Part shown: positions 26,474-38,340 of the stretch, one piece after another
Layout of the letters: every line of letters begins with the position of its first letter
How positions within the stretch are numbered: the stretch's first letter is position 1
NCBI RefSeq assembly: GCF_000218685.1
Contig: NW_006763291.1
Location: forward strand, 3,475,443-3,539,442
Origin: Serpula lacrymans var. lacrymans S7.9
Taxonomy: Eukaryota > Basidiomycota > Agaricomycetes > Boletales > Serpulaceae
Direction of reading: 5' to 3'
DNA: 64,000 nucleotides
Notes under the pieces: model-generated
Told to the model about the DNA's origin: nothing
Seen by the model: the letters and a program-made list of their open reading frames with translations, nothing else
Databases searched by the model: none
Made by a program: the position numbers and the translations under genes

Positions 26474-27198
26474 ATGACCGAGTACGACTATTCTCCCGCT
26501 GCCTATGAGCGGTATATGGCTACCCACAATCGTGTATCGAACTGGGTATCCAATACCACCCAGCACGCCCACAAGTACTCCAACCCCTTTGTCCCATCAC
26601 CATTTCTGTCATCTCGACCCCTTCACGATCAGGCATCAGACGTATCCACATATCGTCCTACTCCCATACGCTCAACAACTCTCCCTCATCGAGATCCATC
26701 TGACCAGCCTTTCTCTCGCCCTTCTCGATCCCGTTCATACTCGCAGGATGATCAGAAACCCAGACATCGTTCTCGATCACACTCACGTTCTTCGTCAAAC
26801 CAAAAGGAGGTGTTGTATACCGTTCCTCCACTCCCCAAGCCCCGTGGAGGACGTCGTTCAGACTCTGTGCCAGTCGTTTATAGGACTTACGATGCTAGTT
26901 CAGGGGGTCCCATTTACCTCCCTCCTCCCCGCCCTGGGCAGACATACTTCGTAGTGCCGCCTCCAGGTGGGAGAGTGGAGTTTGCAGTGAGCTGCATCTT
27001 CTCACTTTTGCTTTACTTACCCACTGATTTTATCCTCAGCAGCAATCGCCACAGTCAACCTTGAAGTCAAAGCAGCAGCCTTTCCTCAAGCGCTTATTGG
27101 GCAGTATCATACCCTCCAACAATGGGTCATCTGCTAAAAGCAGCGGTAAGGGTAATAACGGCTCTGGCAGAAGATCAAAGCGGCGATTGACCTATTAA
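26474..27198 (+). CDS. Hypothetical basic low-complexity protein
   Basis: Exons 26474-26986 and 27040-27198 give 223 residues. No domain was recognised. The start MTEYDYSPAAYERYM is followed by a Ser/Arg/His-rich middle (SRSRSYSQDDQKPRHRSRSH), which resembles SR-type disordered sequence, then a Pro-rich part containing PIYLPPPRPGQTYFVVPPP. The second exon is basic and ends in a Lys/Arg cluster (RRSKRR), possibly a nuclear localisation signal. It could be an N-terminal-type disordered region like those of the DUF6699 proteins, but that domain itself is absent. The splice acceptor could also be three bases further (CAGCAG). Confidence 0.6.
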
Positions 27199-28257
27199 GC
27201 CCATTCCATAATGCATGCTATACTCCTCGACGACAGCCACGCATATTTGGCTTTTTATACGAACCTCACGTGTTATCCATTCAGGCGTCAGGCCTTACAC
27301 TCTAATGCACATTTATTTACCTGTAACCCACACTCATTTTCGTACTTTATACATACAGCATCATATTACTTCCTCTCCTTCAACGTCTATATTTTTACGA
27401 CAGCAATAGAACTTGTATCATTTCCGTACCAATGTCCAGTGTTGAACGTTGAACGGTGCATAGAGCAAACTTGCAGGTTTTCAACTGAAATCATTGTATG
27501 TTCTTTCATTCCAACATCTAGTCTACAATCAGTCTGAACACAGACGCGATGAGGTGTACGCTGTGATATACAGTACCACTGTCGATTTTCGGGTCGTAGG
27601 GTGTGCTATTAATATAGTGAGCGAGTCGTCGGCATGCCTCAAGGCTCGAAGCTATACTTCCAATTGTCGTGCAAACCCGGGGCACAGAAGCCCAAGGCTG
27701 CGGGAGACACGCTGGGGATGACACAGCTGACAACGTTCCCAGCATCCTTCTTTGTCAATGATAAGATTGCGTTGGGGAACGTACTTAAACTCCTGATTCG
27801 GTTCCTCGGTCTAATTACGGAATATAGACCAGTTCCCATTCGTTCATAGGGGCACTACTGGAACGAAATCCTGGACTTGAAAGTAGATTCTCTACCATGG
27901 TCTATGACCTTTCGTCGAGAGCTGCAGATTGGATGCAAGGCAAGAATATAAAATACGATTGTCTGCCGCTCACAATGCCAGTGGTGGGAACGACCAGATG
28001 TTCATATGAAAATGCTACTGCGGCTGCGGTGGTGACAGTGAGTCAAACCCACTCAAAACGTCCAAAACAAGACGCACAGCCTGCAGGATGACAACGTTGC
28101 AGGAATATATACCTAAATCAGCCCTCCGTCTTCCGCAGAATGGGAGAATCGTCCCTCTGTCAGGCAAACAACGGCATAGCATAGACTTTCTAGAGCACAG
28201 AAATGCGACACTGAGTCGGGCGGGAACTGCAGCACAGCAATATGAATGCTGTATAAG
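27199..28257. other. Intergenic stretch
   Basis: No gene is supported. Short frames near 27634-27849 and 27897-28279 have no recognisable motif. The sequence is AT-rich just after the preceding stop, as expected for a 3' flank. Confidence 0.45.
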
Positions 28258-28458
28258 GGAACGTTTTGATGGAAGTTGACTGGATAGAACTTGATCCCGT
28301 TTTGTTTACCTTATCTTCTTGATCCACGTACCACTAGAACGTTCCCGTAGCCTTTATGGTACACACGATTAGATGGGCTATGGTAATATTTATTTAACAC
28401 ACACCTATAAGTATCCATACGGACCCATACGAAACCGTAACATCTCGCAGTCTCTACA
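28258..28458 (+). promoter_or_regulatory. Promoter of bHLH-like gene 1, duplicated at 32511-32710
   Basis: Contains GGAACGTTTTGAT (28258-28270), the heat-shock-element-like palindrome GAACGTTCC (28337-28345), ACACGATTAGATGGG (28363-28377) and a TATA-like CTATAAGTAT (28405-28414). The same words occur in the same order and at the same spacing before the paralogue at 32711: the first two elements lie 79 bp apart in both. Roles are inferred from conservation only. Confidence 0.7.
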
Positions 28459-29395
28459 ATGACTCGTGCAGTTAAACCCGACAAGCTAGCTCTCAAAAGC
28501 ATTAAACAGAAAGCATACAGGGATAAAGAAAAACGATTCTTGGAGCGTCTGAGAGGCACGCTGGTGACTGATCGCGACAAAAAACATGATATTCTCGAAC
28601 AGGGTGCGTACCTTTGCTCTGGCGTTGCCTTATTTAAAGTAGCCTGAGCCACTAGCTGACGTTGTGAAATAGCTTGTCTCAAAACAGAAAGGCTCCAGTG
28701 TGAGAACGAAGCATTGAGGAGCGAAAATGAGGCGTTGAAGGACGAGAATTTGATGTTGAGGGTTCTTGCAGGGGGCAGCATCGAAAGTCAAGCTCACATG
28801 GGAGGCTACGAGCTACAGAGGTTTGTCACAGAAGTCCGCTTACAATTCGTAAGAAAAGTACTAATACGATTATTTGCAGAACTTACGAGAGCGGTGAGTG
28901 GTGTACGATGCGAACTGGGATGGAATCGTTGCTGAAACTTCACTGATTAGAGAGTACGGAAGACACCGTTTCTTCGACTAGTATCGCGAGTCCATGGGAC
29001 GTCGGGTACGACCAGATAGGTACGATTCTGTCAGCGTATATTTCACTATCATGCTTATCTGAAGAACAGACTTGTCATCGCCGTCGACGGTGGATGACTT
29101 TTGGTCCGATGAATTTCAACCTATAATGCCTGAAACTGTCCTTGGTCAGTTCAGCCAGATCGGTCAGACGGGAAACAGCGCACCTCACCACATAGAAATA
29201 GATCCATACAACTCTAAGAGCGATATGGTGTATGGAGTTACTCTCCCACCTGATTCCCTCCAACAACAACATAGCCAAAGCAGCTTTGCTGCACAGCCTG
29301 AATTACATTATTACTCACCCACCACCCAAACATTCTCGCCCGCCCATCCAAACATTCTCACCCACCCATTCAGAGCGTCTCACACGAGATTTTGA
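28459..29395 (+). CDS. bHLH-like putative transcription factor, copy 1
   Basis: Five exons (28459-28603, 28673-28820, 28880-28893, 28951-29019, 29070-29395) give 233 residues. The N-terminal part reads KQKAYRDKEKRFLERLRGTL, then KKHDILEQA, then a long heptad-like Glu/Leu helix (CENEALRSENEALKDENLML). This looks like a basic helix-loop-helix followed by a leucine zipper, but the usual DNA-contacting H-E-R residues of the basic region are not present, so DNA binding is a hypothesis. The C-terminal half is disordered, with QIGQTGNSAPHHIEIDPYN, a motif echoed in copy 2. Exons 3 and 4 have exactly the same lengths as in copy 2 (14 and 69 nt). Confidence 0.75.
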
Positions 29396-29839
29396 TGGAT
29401 GCGAGTCAGCACTCGGTGAATGGCAACACCATACATCATATAACACTTGATGTTTGTAGGACATATTCTTGATGATAACGAATAGTAACGAAGTTTGTGT
29501 GATATGGTGGGTGGCGTGATGCACTGCGAATCTGGTTACGACACAGCATCCTGTTCGAACCAAGCACTAAGTAGCGACCATCCGACTCTGTCGAAGCTTG
29601 TCGTTCGTGGGTAGTGGGTTAAATATGTAGTGGATTCCATATACAAAATATGCAGAACTTGCATATCTTTCGACTAAGTACCATTGCGGTGACTGGCGTA
29701 GATGACTGGCTTTAAACTCCGCTTCGGCTCACTCCTTTGACCTTGCTTTCGACTTGCTTTCAAATAACGAGCTGTAAACCGACTTTTCATTACACTCCTC
29801 GTATTGAAGTACTTTGGGCAGTTCAAGCTACATATTAAA
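29396..29839. other. Intergenic stretch between bHLH-like copy 1 and the F-box gene
   Basis: No gene seen in these 444 bp. It contains the 3' flank of copy 1 and the promoter of the F-box gene. Confidence 0.5.
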
Positions 29840-31407
29840 ATGCACAAGTGCTTACTTGTTCCCGACATCCTATCAATTATCTTTAAGCATATTCTCCCCG
29901 AGGACCCAGATAGCGCGGAAGCACTGGAAGACGACTGGCAGAGATCTCTGGCTGTACTTGCTAGGACGTGTCGATTGTTCAGTGATCCAGCATTGGATGT
30001 CCTTTGGGCTGACTTGCACGACGTTGAACCAATACTCAGGTGTCTTCCTGAGGACATATGGTCTGGGACTGGTGATAGTCTCGTAGGTTTTTAATCCCAC
30101 GAGCTTAAGAATACCGCATTCAATTTTTTCTTGTCTCATTTTTACAGTGCTTACGAAGACCCTTGTGTTCAAAAGACTTGACAATCATCCGGCAGTACAC
30201 TCATCGTGTCCGGAAATTACAACGTGGACTCGATTTTGATTCAATTACGTCAACAGCGCATCAAGATGTCTATCGCGCATTCACTTTTCTCCCAATCAGT
30301 CCACCCTTGTTTCCCAATCTTCAACAACTCACAGACTGTCGATTGCATACAAATGAAGACATTCCCTTTTTCCGTCGTCTTATTGCAGGTCCCTCCATTA
30401 AAACCGCAGTGTTGAATGTGGATGGCGCAATCACTACTTTCGATGCGTCGGACGTACTTTCACAGGCGGTTTGCCAGTGGAATCAGCTAGAAGAATTGAC
30501 GTGTGACGCCCTGTTAAATAAACAGGGCATGTATCATCTTGCAGCCCTGGACTCCCTACGGTCTCTCAATCTCGATGCCAGTAACTGGCGGTTCGACATG
30601 TATAAAAATTTTGATTACCCAGACGACAAATCGATGTTTCCCCATCTTCAAAACCTTAAACTGTGCTTCACCGCTAGATCCTCTGGCGATGCCTGCCCCA
30701 TCATACTCCGTATATTCCGTTCGGTGCCAAAGCAAATTCATTTGGAGTTCTGTACTCCTGTCGGTTTCGATTCTATACAGGCATCGCTTGCCATCCTAGG
30801 TGACAAGTGCGGGGAGAATCACTCACTGCAAAAGATTACGGTCCTCTTTCGCCCCAGCGGAGAAGAGGACCAATCTCTTGTTCTTGAAACTATAAGGCCT
30901 ATCTTACGCTTTTCCTCAATGACAGATGTTAATATCGGCTTCTTCGTTTCGCTATCATTGGACGATGGAGCATTGCGAGACATAGCATTGGCATGGCCCA
31001 ACCTGCAAAGCTTGCATTTGAACTGGGGTTATGGCTCAGATCCTGACAATCACTCCAGAGTTAGCATAGCGGGCCTCATCGAGCTACTAGCACTTTGCCC
31101 GAAGCTCATATCATTGGGCATAGTTCTCGATACCAGGATATTACCAGCTCCCACAGCTGAACGACCTGGAGGAGGCACGTACAATCAAGCGATCACAAGT
31201 TTACACCTTGGCGACTCTCAAATCAGTGATCCCATTGCAGTCGCTATGATCTTTTCCGATATCTTGCCTCGTTTAAACACTATCGTTGCCTCGAAATATC
31301 ATGCGAAGTGGCGTCAAGTTGTGGCTCAGTTAGCCAATTTTTCGCTGATCAAGAACGAAACTGGAGCTTATCGCGATCATATGTCTGATGTCCATTGCTT
31401 CGCATAG
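29840..31407 (+). CDS. F-box/leucine-rich-repeat-like protein, paralogue
   Basis: Exons 29840-30082 and 30148-31407 give 500 residues in phase 0. It starts MHKCLLVPDILSIIFKHIL, then LAVLARTCRLFSDPALDVLW and RCLPEDIW, the family's F-box. The long second exon is Leu-rich with irregular repeats (LEELTCDAL, LRSLNLDA, LQNLKLCF, LQSLHLNW, LISLGIVL). Domain order, intron position and phase match the minus-strand gene at 3881-5637, so the two are paralogues; identity is moderate by eye. Likely an SCF substrate receptor, target unknown. It sits between the two bHLH-like paralogues and does not share their promoter elements. Confidence 0.82.
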
Positions 31408-32510
31408 CTTACTCTATACAGTGGCACCAATCTGTAGGTATCGAGCAGGACAACTGCACATTGAAGTTGGAAAGAGGATTTAAATGGTCATGAAAGGAGC
31501 CGAGTGTAGAGCATGTATGCATATTCTTTCTCATTGATAGAAACATATATGTGTTGCCTGGAATCAATGAAGAGGGTTCGGACATTTCTATCTGAAAGGA
31601 GCTAACCGCAGCTCCTGGCTGAACATTTCGTTCCTTGTAACTGGACTGAACTGCAATATCAGTTCGAGTTACCAGTAGGAGTCCCAACTGTGCAACTCAA
31701 ATCGTTCTAGACGTTTCTTCCAGCCTACATCGTAATTGTATGTCCTTGGGTTCACAAATTTTTCGCAATTATTTCCCGAAAGGAAACGGCGCAATGAGCC
31801 AAATCCTGATAATACGAAGGGCAGTGTATAACACGAGGAGTAAGCATGGCATAGTCGAATCGGGAGAGGACGATCATCGCACCTAGTAAAATGGACCAAT
31901 AGGGGTGTGCGCTCTACCACCCAGTCAGCCGCACGGCACGAAGCTGTACAATCAGACCTGTCTGCGGAATGGACGTAACACAGGCAAGAGAAGAAACCAT
32001 AGATCTCTTGCATTATTTGGAGAACGTTCCCAAATAACAGCCCGTCTGGGTGATAAGATTTCGATTGGGACACGTAGCTGTACTCCCATGTTTGTTCCAA
32101 ATTCTTTTTCCGGAGAATTCACGGGCTATTGCCATCGGTACTTGGTAAATGCAAGGTCTGTCTGCTATTCTGAACACGAAGAAGAAAACAATGTCAATTA
32201 TACATCGCTATAGACCGTGACTACCTGCCATCCACCTCCATAATCACCAATGGTGGGACATAATGAAAAAATAGATGGTCGACCAAGGTCTTGTGGCGTC
32301 GGCGATGACAGATCCAGAAGGTCAACGTAGTCTCCTCAATCAGAAACGCAGCCTGTGGGACGGCCGATGAGAGCTCACCGCAGCCAGAGCAAGTTAATCA
32401 CCGCGCGTAGAACCTTTTTTTTTTTTTTTGAGGATGTGAAGGTGTGATTCAGTCCCTTTGGAGCCCGTGAACGGGAATGTGAGTCAGAGAGTCCCAGGAA
32501 AACAGTCGAA
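31408..32510. other. Intergenic stretch with a palindrome and a poly-T tract
   Basis: No confident gene. A 143-codon minus-strand frame at 31669-32100 is the best candidate and reads fairly naturally (LLFGNVLQIMQEIYGFF, KKRLERFELHSWDSYW) but has no identified family. A 15-base T run lies at 32415-32429. A near-perfect palindrome at 32013-32037 is listed separately. Confidence 0.4.
32013..32037. repeat. 25-bp palindrome built around GAACGTTC
   Basis: TTATTTGG, a single unpaired A, GAACGTTC, then CCAAATAA: both outer arms pair and the core is itself palindromic. The core is the same GAANNTTC word found before both bHLH-like genes and at 34033. Confidence 0.75.
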
Positions 32511-32710
32511 GGAACGTTTTGATCCACGAAGTAGACAATGTAGAACGTCCCAATTCATTGGCCCTATCCTCATAGTCCACGCATCACAGGAACGTTCCCA
32601 CTGCTTCTTTTGACACGATTAGATGGGACTGGTTTGAGAATTATCAAACACTCACCCATAGGTATTTATACGGATCCACTACGCAACTGGGCTTTCTCTG
32701 TGTCTCCAAC
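32511..32710 (+). promoter_or_regulatory. Promoter of bHLH-like gene 2, duplicated at 28258-28458
   Basis: GGAACGTTTTGAT (32511-32523), GAACGTTCC (32590-32598), ACACGATTAGATGGG (32613-32627) and a TATA-like TATTTATA (32663-32670) correspond one-to-one with the copy at 28258-28458, with almost no length change (200 versus 201 bp to the ATG). Confidence 0.7.
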
Positions 32711-33551
32711 ATGCCTAACAACAACCACCGTGCTACTTCTGAACCTGATAAACGTGATATTGCTAGGGACAAGGCCAAAGAAGCGAAGCGGGAGAGTCAA
32801 CAGTCGTATAGGGATAAGGAATCCACGTCCTTAGACCTGCTCGCGGAAAAACTCCCTGGTCATCCGACAAGAAGATATGATGTTTTAATTGGGGGTGTGT
32901 AACATTTCATTCGATGTTGTCTTGATCAACGCGATGAGCTGATGTTGTCAATCAGCTCGGGATTACATAGAAATGCTGGAAAACAAGATCACGGCTATGG
33001 AGAATGAGCTTGCAAATATGAAACGCGGATTCGCCACCCCTGAACAAAATTATGGGTTCGTAGTTTGTTCATATATCATAACAAAAAACTAATGTCATGC
33101 ACCCCAGAAATTACGGTGCCGGTACGTAGCGTAACGTGAACTTGATTGAACTTATCCTGAGAATTCGGTATGTCAGGGGGTGCGAATACGGCTAGCGGAA
33201 TGAGTATCGACGGATGGGCCACCCCTGGTCAATATAGTACCTACAGTAAGAGATATTAGCATGTCAGTGTACGTTTGCGCAGTGGCGCTGATACAAGGAA
33301 CAGGCCTTTCGATGGCGGGTTATGGGGGTATGGCATTCCAAAGCCACCCAAGTGTCATAGAGCCTGTCCAAGGACCGAACTACTCGCCGTTAGGTGGTAT
33401 CCACCAGACGGGAAGCAGCGCACCAGAAGACCCAAGGATCAATCTATATAATCCCCAAGAGTCCTATGGTGGACAGTGTTTCCCCTATGGTGGAAACCCT
33501 CCAACAGCAACATACCCCGAACCAAGACCTTCAATGCGAAGGTACCAGTAA
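32711..33551 (+). CDS. bHLH-like putative transcription factor, copy 2
   Basis: Five exons (32711-32894, 32957-33056, 33108-33121, 33177-33245, 33304-33551) give 204 residues. The N-terminal module contains RESQQSYRDKESTSLDLLAE, a loop with KLPGHPTRRYDVL, and a second helix RDYIEMLENKITAMENELAN, closer to a classical bHLH-zipper shape than copy 1. Canonical E-box-reading residues are not evident. The C-terminal half is Gly/Pro/Tyr-rich and shares IHQTGSSAPEDPRINLYNPQ with copy 1. The intron in the HLH falls at the same phase (G|CN) and exons 3 and 4 keep the same lengths, so this is a true duplicate of 28459-29395 despite low protein identity. Confidence 0.77.
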
Positions 33552-34219
33552 TCGAACACTCACCTACAAACTGAGGTGAACAAAGTGTAGAGCGTTTCAC
33601 ACGAGATTTTGACGTATAGGGGGGAGCAGATATAGGGCGACAGCGTAGACGCTTTGATACTTGATAAGATGCAATTCCTGATGTGACAGAAATTGAAGAA
33701 GTTAGTGCAGTGCTCTACCAGAACGGCGTAAATCGAGTTTGTGACGGGCAGTACCTTGTTTGAAGTAGTGATCAGAACCACAGTTCTTACGGGGGACAAA
33801 AGTGTAACAGCTTGAGAAGTGGGGGCATTAAATGGTATTTTATACAAAATCCGCTAGGCGAGAACGTGTGCTTCAACGCGACCTGGCCGGCGAAGATGAC
33901 AGCGATTTCAAAACCTGCACGGACTCGTGATGGAGGTTAGACGCCTGATTTCAAAAAAGTGACAAAGTTGTCGAAATGAGCCCAAGACAAAAGCAATGAA
34001 AAAAAAACTGCCGACCTGATGCTATTTGCTTGGAACGTTCTGTAGTGTAAGTCGAGATTGATGATTTTTGTGTGTGCAGTCCGAATCCAGTGTATCGGCG
34101 ATCTGCGTAACCCTAACCCGCAGTGTGAGAGACTCGCCAACGTCCGAGTTGCAATACGCGCCCAAGGGAAAGCAAAAATTGGCTTTCGAGACTCTTTAAC
34201 AGATGCCCTCGATTTCCGA
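33552..34219. other. Intergenic and upstream region of the polymerase gene
   Basis: No gene is supported. Another GAACGTTC word lies at 34033-34040. The reading frame of the polymerase is open upstream to about 34058, so a longer N terminus is possible. Confidence 0.45.
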
Positions 34220-37200
34220 ATGCTCAACCTAGGGAGAAAAGTATATGCAAGGGAGATTTTATTGCATCGCTGGATTCGCGAATCATCATCTTCAGCTGCA
34301 CTGGTACAGAAACAAGCACCCACTCATGGCAAAATACGACACAGGAATACTGTTGCGGAAATGACTAAAGATAGAGAGAAAGATAACACAAAAAAAGAGC
34401 CAGTGAAGTATGGTAAGATCTCATACCTTCGGCACGCGATGTTTTCTGATTGCATACTAGTCAAACGGAATGAGCTCGGGGTACAACTCCTTTCTCGAGA
34501 ATTGCACTCCCAGGTTTTCCGTAACGTATCTTTTCCTAACCCGAAATCATCGTACGTCCGTATCGCGTTAGAACACCTTGAAACGCATGGTTTGGACCCA
34601 AGCCAGGGGTCAATTCTCCCAGATACAGGTTTTACTCTACCTCCTATGCAAGGTCGTAATATCGACGAACATTTCCACCGTATTGGTTCTAACTCAGCAC
34701 AGCCGTGGTTATCGCTAGCCAAAGGCTTTTCCCAAGGCCTTTTGCCCCCAAAGCCTGATCAATGGGACATCCAGTCAGGTTGGACAAAATATCATTTTCT
34801 ACCTGACGGTTCCAGTTACAGCGAACACGTTGAGTACCCAGAGCATGATGGACAAGCGGAGCAGATGCTGGTTTTCGACGTAGAGACTATGCCTCCTTAC
34901 CACCCATACGCTGTCATGGCTTGTGCAGCGTCCGGCAATGCATGGTACTCTTGGATATCACCTTGGCTCTTGGGCGAATCAACTGAACCCCGCCATCTCA
35001 TCCCATTTGGTTACCCTGATTGTCCTCGAATCGTTGTTGGTCACAACGTATCTTATGATCGAGGGAGGATTCTGGAAGAATATGATTTACGTGGCACACA
35101 GACGCGATTTCTAGACACTATGTCCTTGCATGTCGCGGTCAAAGGTATATCTTCTCATCAAAGACCAGCTTGGATGAAACACCGGAAGTCAAAAGAAAAG
35201 CTGCAAGAAAGGCGGGCTGAAGCTGTGGAAGCTGTGGTTGAGCTCATGCGGGATACCGAGATGAAGTACGATCAGGAAGTCGACTCTATCAAGAAGGAAG
35301 AACTTCGACGCCTGCGTCTAGAAATGGAAGAGAGCTTGCCCCAACTCCAAGCTGAAGATATTGATGTTGCTGAAGCTGAATTGTCTAACAAGCGCTGGGA
35401 AGACCTGACGTCTGCTAATTCTCTGGCTGATGTTGCTAAGCTTCATTGTGATATCACCGTTGACAAGGGAATTCGCAACGATTTCATGTCGCATACTCCC
35501 TCCGAAATACTAGCCAATATCCATGATTATCTCAATTACTGCTCACAGGATGTCTTCGTCACACATGCAGTATTCTCACAAGTGCTCCCTGCGTTCCTTG
35601 CTCGTTGTCCAAGCCCTGTATCATTTGCGGGTATCCTTACGATGGGTTCCAGTTTTTTGACTGTAAACGAATCATGGGAAGCATATCTGGAAAATGCAGA
35701 GAGAACGTACCGGGAGTTGGACGAAAAGGTTAAGACACGCCTCGTAGATCTTGCCGAAGAAGCGAAAGGAATGATGGAAGATGGCACATGGAAAGACAGT
35801 TCGTGGCTCGCTCAACTTGACTGGACACCGAAAGTCGCTGGGAAGTCCAGAGGAGTGCTACCTTCCGTGCAGGTAATTTAATCATGCTGGGTTGATAATG
35901 AATGCTGAAGTTAGTACGACATTTCAAGGAGCTACCGTCCACATCTTCCCCGTTGTGTGTTGCAAGCACACAGCCAATCTGGCTGAAAATCCTTCTCTCG
36001 CAGGGACCACTCCATAGCCGTAGCATCAACCGTATTTTGCCCCTGCTTCTCCAATTGTCATTCGACGGATATCCTCTACAATACTCGAAAGAAGAACTGT
36101 GGCACTACCTGAAAGATGACATGGTGGTGCGGTTGCCAAGTGCCGGAAAGAGCAAAACTGTGTCCATTCTTGGGGCTTCTCATGGTTTACCACACTTAAA
36201 ATCTGGCCGTATGACATCAAATGATTTGTCTCTCGCCGTATCCATATCTAGTGGGGATAGAACCGATGTCATTGCAGCGCAGATATTAGACTTTGCAAAA
36301 TATGTAATCGAGCAGTCGACACCAGCTCATATAAAAGGTAGCCCTTGGTTGAGACAACTGGACTGGACGCGTGTCGAATGTGAAAATAGCCAGTCGACCC
36401 CAGGAGGATCAAAATCTCCTTCCGCGAAAGGCTCTAAACCTCCGCCAGTACTGTGGCCCAAGTGGTACTGGGATCTGGCGAAGCCAAAGAAAGACATGCC
36501 ACCTGGATCTCTCGACATAACTGTGCGGAATCGTATTGCACCTATCCTCTTGCGCCTTTCATGGCTGGGATGGCCCCTATTCCATTCTCGAGAACATGGT
36601 TGGATGTTCCGCGTGCCTAACAATGTCAATTTCTCTATTCGACTTACTCCACTTCAGTTCTACGATCCTGCAGATGGTGTACTACAAGATTCAAGCTTGC
36701 GCGGAGGCTTTGTTTTCTATAAACTTCCTCATAAGGACGGGGAGAAGGCAAATGTTGGAAGTCCTCTTGGGAAGTCATTCATGAAATATGCACAAGATGG
36801 AACAATGACTAGCCCGGGGGGTGAAGCTAACGAAGCGCTTGATATGAACGCTCAATGTAGCTATTGGATCAGCGCACGAGACAGGATCATTAAACAGATG
36901 GTTGTTTGGCAAGACGAACAGTCGACTATGGGTTTTGGTACTTCCGAGCAAGGAGACAAGTCTGTCGCTGCTGCCCAAAAATGGGGAATAATATTACCTC
37001 AAGTTATTACCATGGGCACGGTGACTCGCCGTGCAATTGAGAAAACGTGGCTGACAGCTAGCAATGCGAAGAAGAATCGCGTGGGCTCTGAACTGAAGGC
37101 TATGGTCCGGGCCCCCGAAGGATATGCTATAGTCGGTGCCGATGTAGACTCGGAAGAGCTGTGGATCTCGAGCTGTATGGGTGATGCACAGTTTGGTTTG

Positions 37201-38340
37201 CATGGCTCCACAGCAATCGGTTGGATGACCCTCGAAGGGACAAAAGCTGCTGGTACCGATTTACACTCGAAAACCGCCAGTATACTAGGCATCTCACGTG
37301 ACCAAGCCAAAGTGTTCAACTATTCTCGAATCTATGGCGCGGGCATGAGACATGCGGTACTTCTTCTACTCCAGTCTAATGCGAGCATGTTACCAGATCA
37401 GGCTCAAAAATTGGCTGAGAACCTCTATGCTTCGACGAAGGGCAAGAATACTCACCGATCAGACATTTTTGGTCGGAAGTTCTGGTTTGGCGGGACAGAG
37501 AGTTTCTTGTTTAACAAGCTGGAAGAGATTGCGTTGTCTGACTGTCCCCGAACGCCTGCCCTTGGGTGCGGGATAACATATGCTCTATCAAAAGAATACC
37601 TACCAGCTGAATTCGGTTCAGACTACATGACTTCTCGTATCAACTGGGTTGTACAGTCTTCGGGGGTCGATTACCTGCATCTGCTCATAGTCTCAATGGA
37701 CTATTTAATCAAAACATACGATATCAAGGCAAGATACTTAATATCAGTTCATGACGAGCTAAGGTATTTGGTTGCGGACGACGACCGATACCGCGCTGCA
37801 CTGGCGTTACAAATAGCCAATCTGTGGACCCGTAGCTTGTTCGCCTACAAGCTCGGGATGGACGATTTGCCTCAGGGAGTTGCGTTCTTTTCTGCCGTGG
37901 ATGTTGACACAGTACTGCGTAAAGAAGTGGACATGCCCTGTGTTACACCGTCACATCCGACACCAATCCCTCCGGGAGAAAGTCTCAACATCGTGCGCAC
38001 GCTAGAAAAAACTAATGGAGGCTCTTTATGGGCTGACGGAAGACCTATGGCCAAGGTGGACACCAGCCACTGGAGTGATGACGCTTCAGAAGATTATCGT
38101 AGTCCTGACTGCTTAACCCACCGGGCAAAAAGCGCTGCCTTTCTCCGTGCACAGGCCACTAGCGAGTTCTCTGAAGTCAAGCACCTTGCACAGCAAACTT
38201 CAGGAGATACATATGAAGGTGGCATCGGAGGCAATAAAAAACCAGGGCGGCGAAGTCGTTCTGTCAAGTCTGCGCATCCTCACCACGACCTGGATTGGGA
38301 GGCAGTTCAAGAAGTATTGAATTCACGAAGTACGCTTTGA
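34220..38340 (+). CDS. MIP1: Mitochondrial DNA polymerase gamma, catalytic subunit
   Basis: Exons 34220-35872 and 35932-38340 give 1353 residues. Family A replicative polymerase of mitochondria. The exonuclease half has Exo I MLVFDVETMPPYHP, Exo II RIVVGHNVSYDRGRI and Exo III LNYCSQDVFVTHAVF, all with their acidic residues. The polymerase half has motif A YAIVGADVDSEELWISS, motif B RDQAKVFNYSRIYGAGM and motif C SVHDELRYLV, so both activities look intact. The N terminus MLNLGRKVYAREILLHRW is basic and amphipathic, fitting a mitochondrial presequence; in-frame ATGs at 34058 and 34061 would lengthen it but give a weaker presequence. The single intron has GTAATT at 35873 and the acceptor was placed at 35931; a nearer AG at 35910 also keeps frame but makes a 38-base intron. 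It has a Ser/Lys-rich C-terminal extension. Confidence 0.95.

Noticed and set aside
31669..32100. 143-codon minus-strand frame between the F-box gene and bHLH-like copy 2
   Set aside because: Reads partly like protein, but no family, start context or partner exon could be found, so it is mentioned only within the gap.
32415..32429. 15-base T run
   Set aside because: Could suggest a retroposed tail in minus orientation, but no retrocopy sequence adjoins it; most likely a simple homopolymer.
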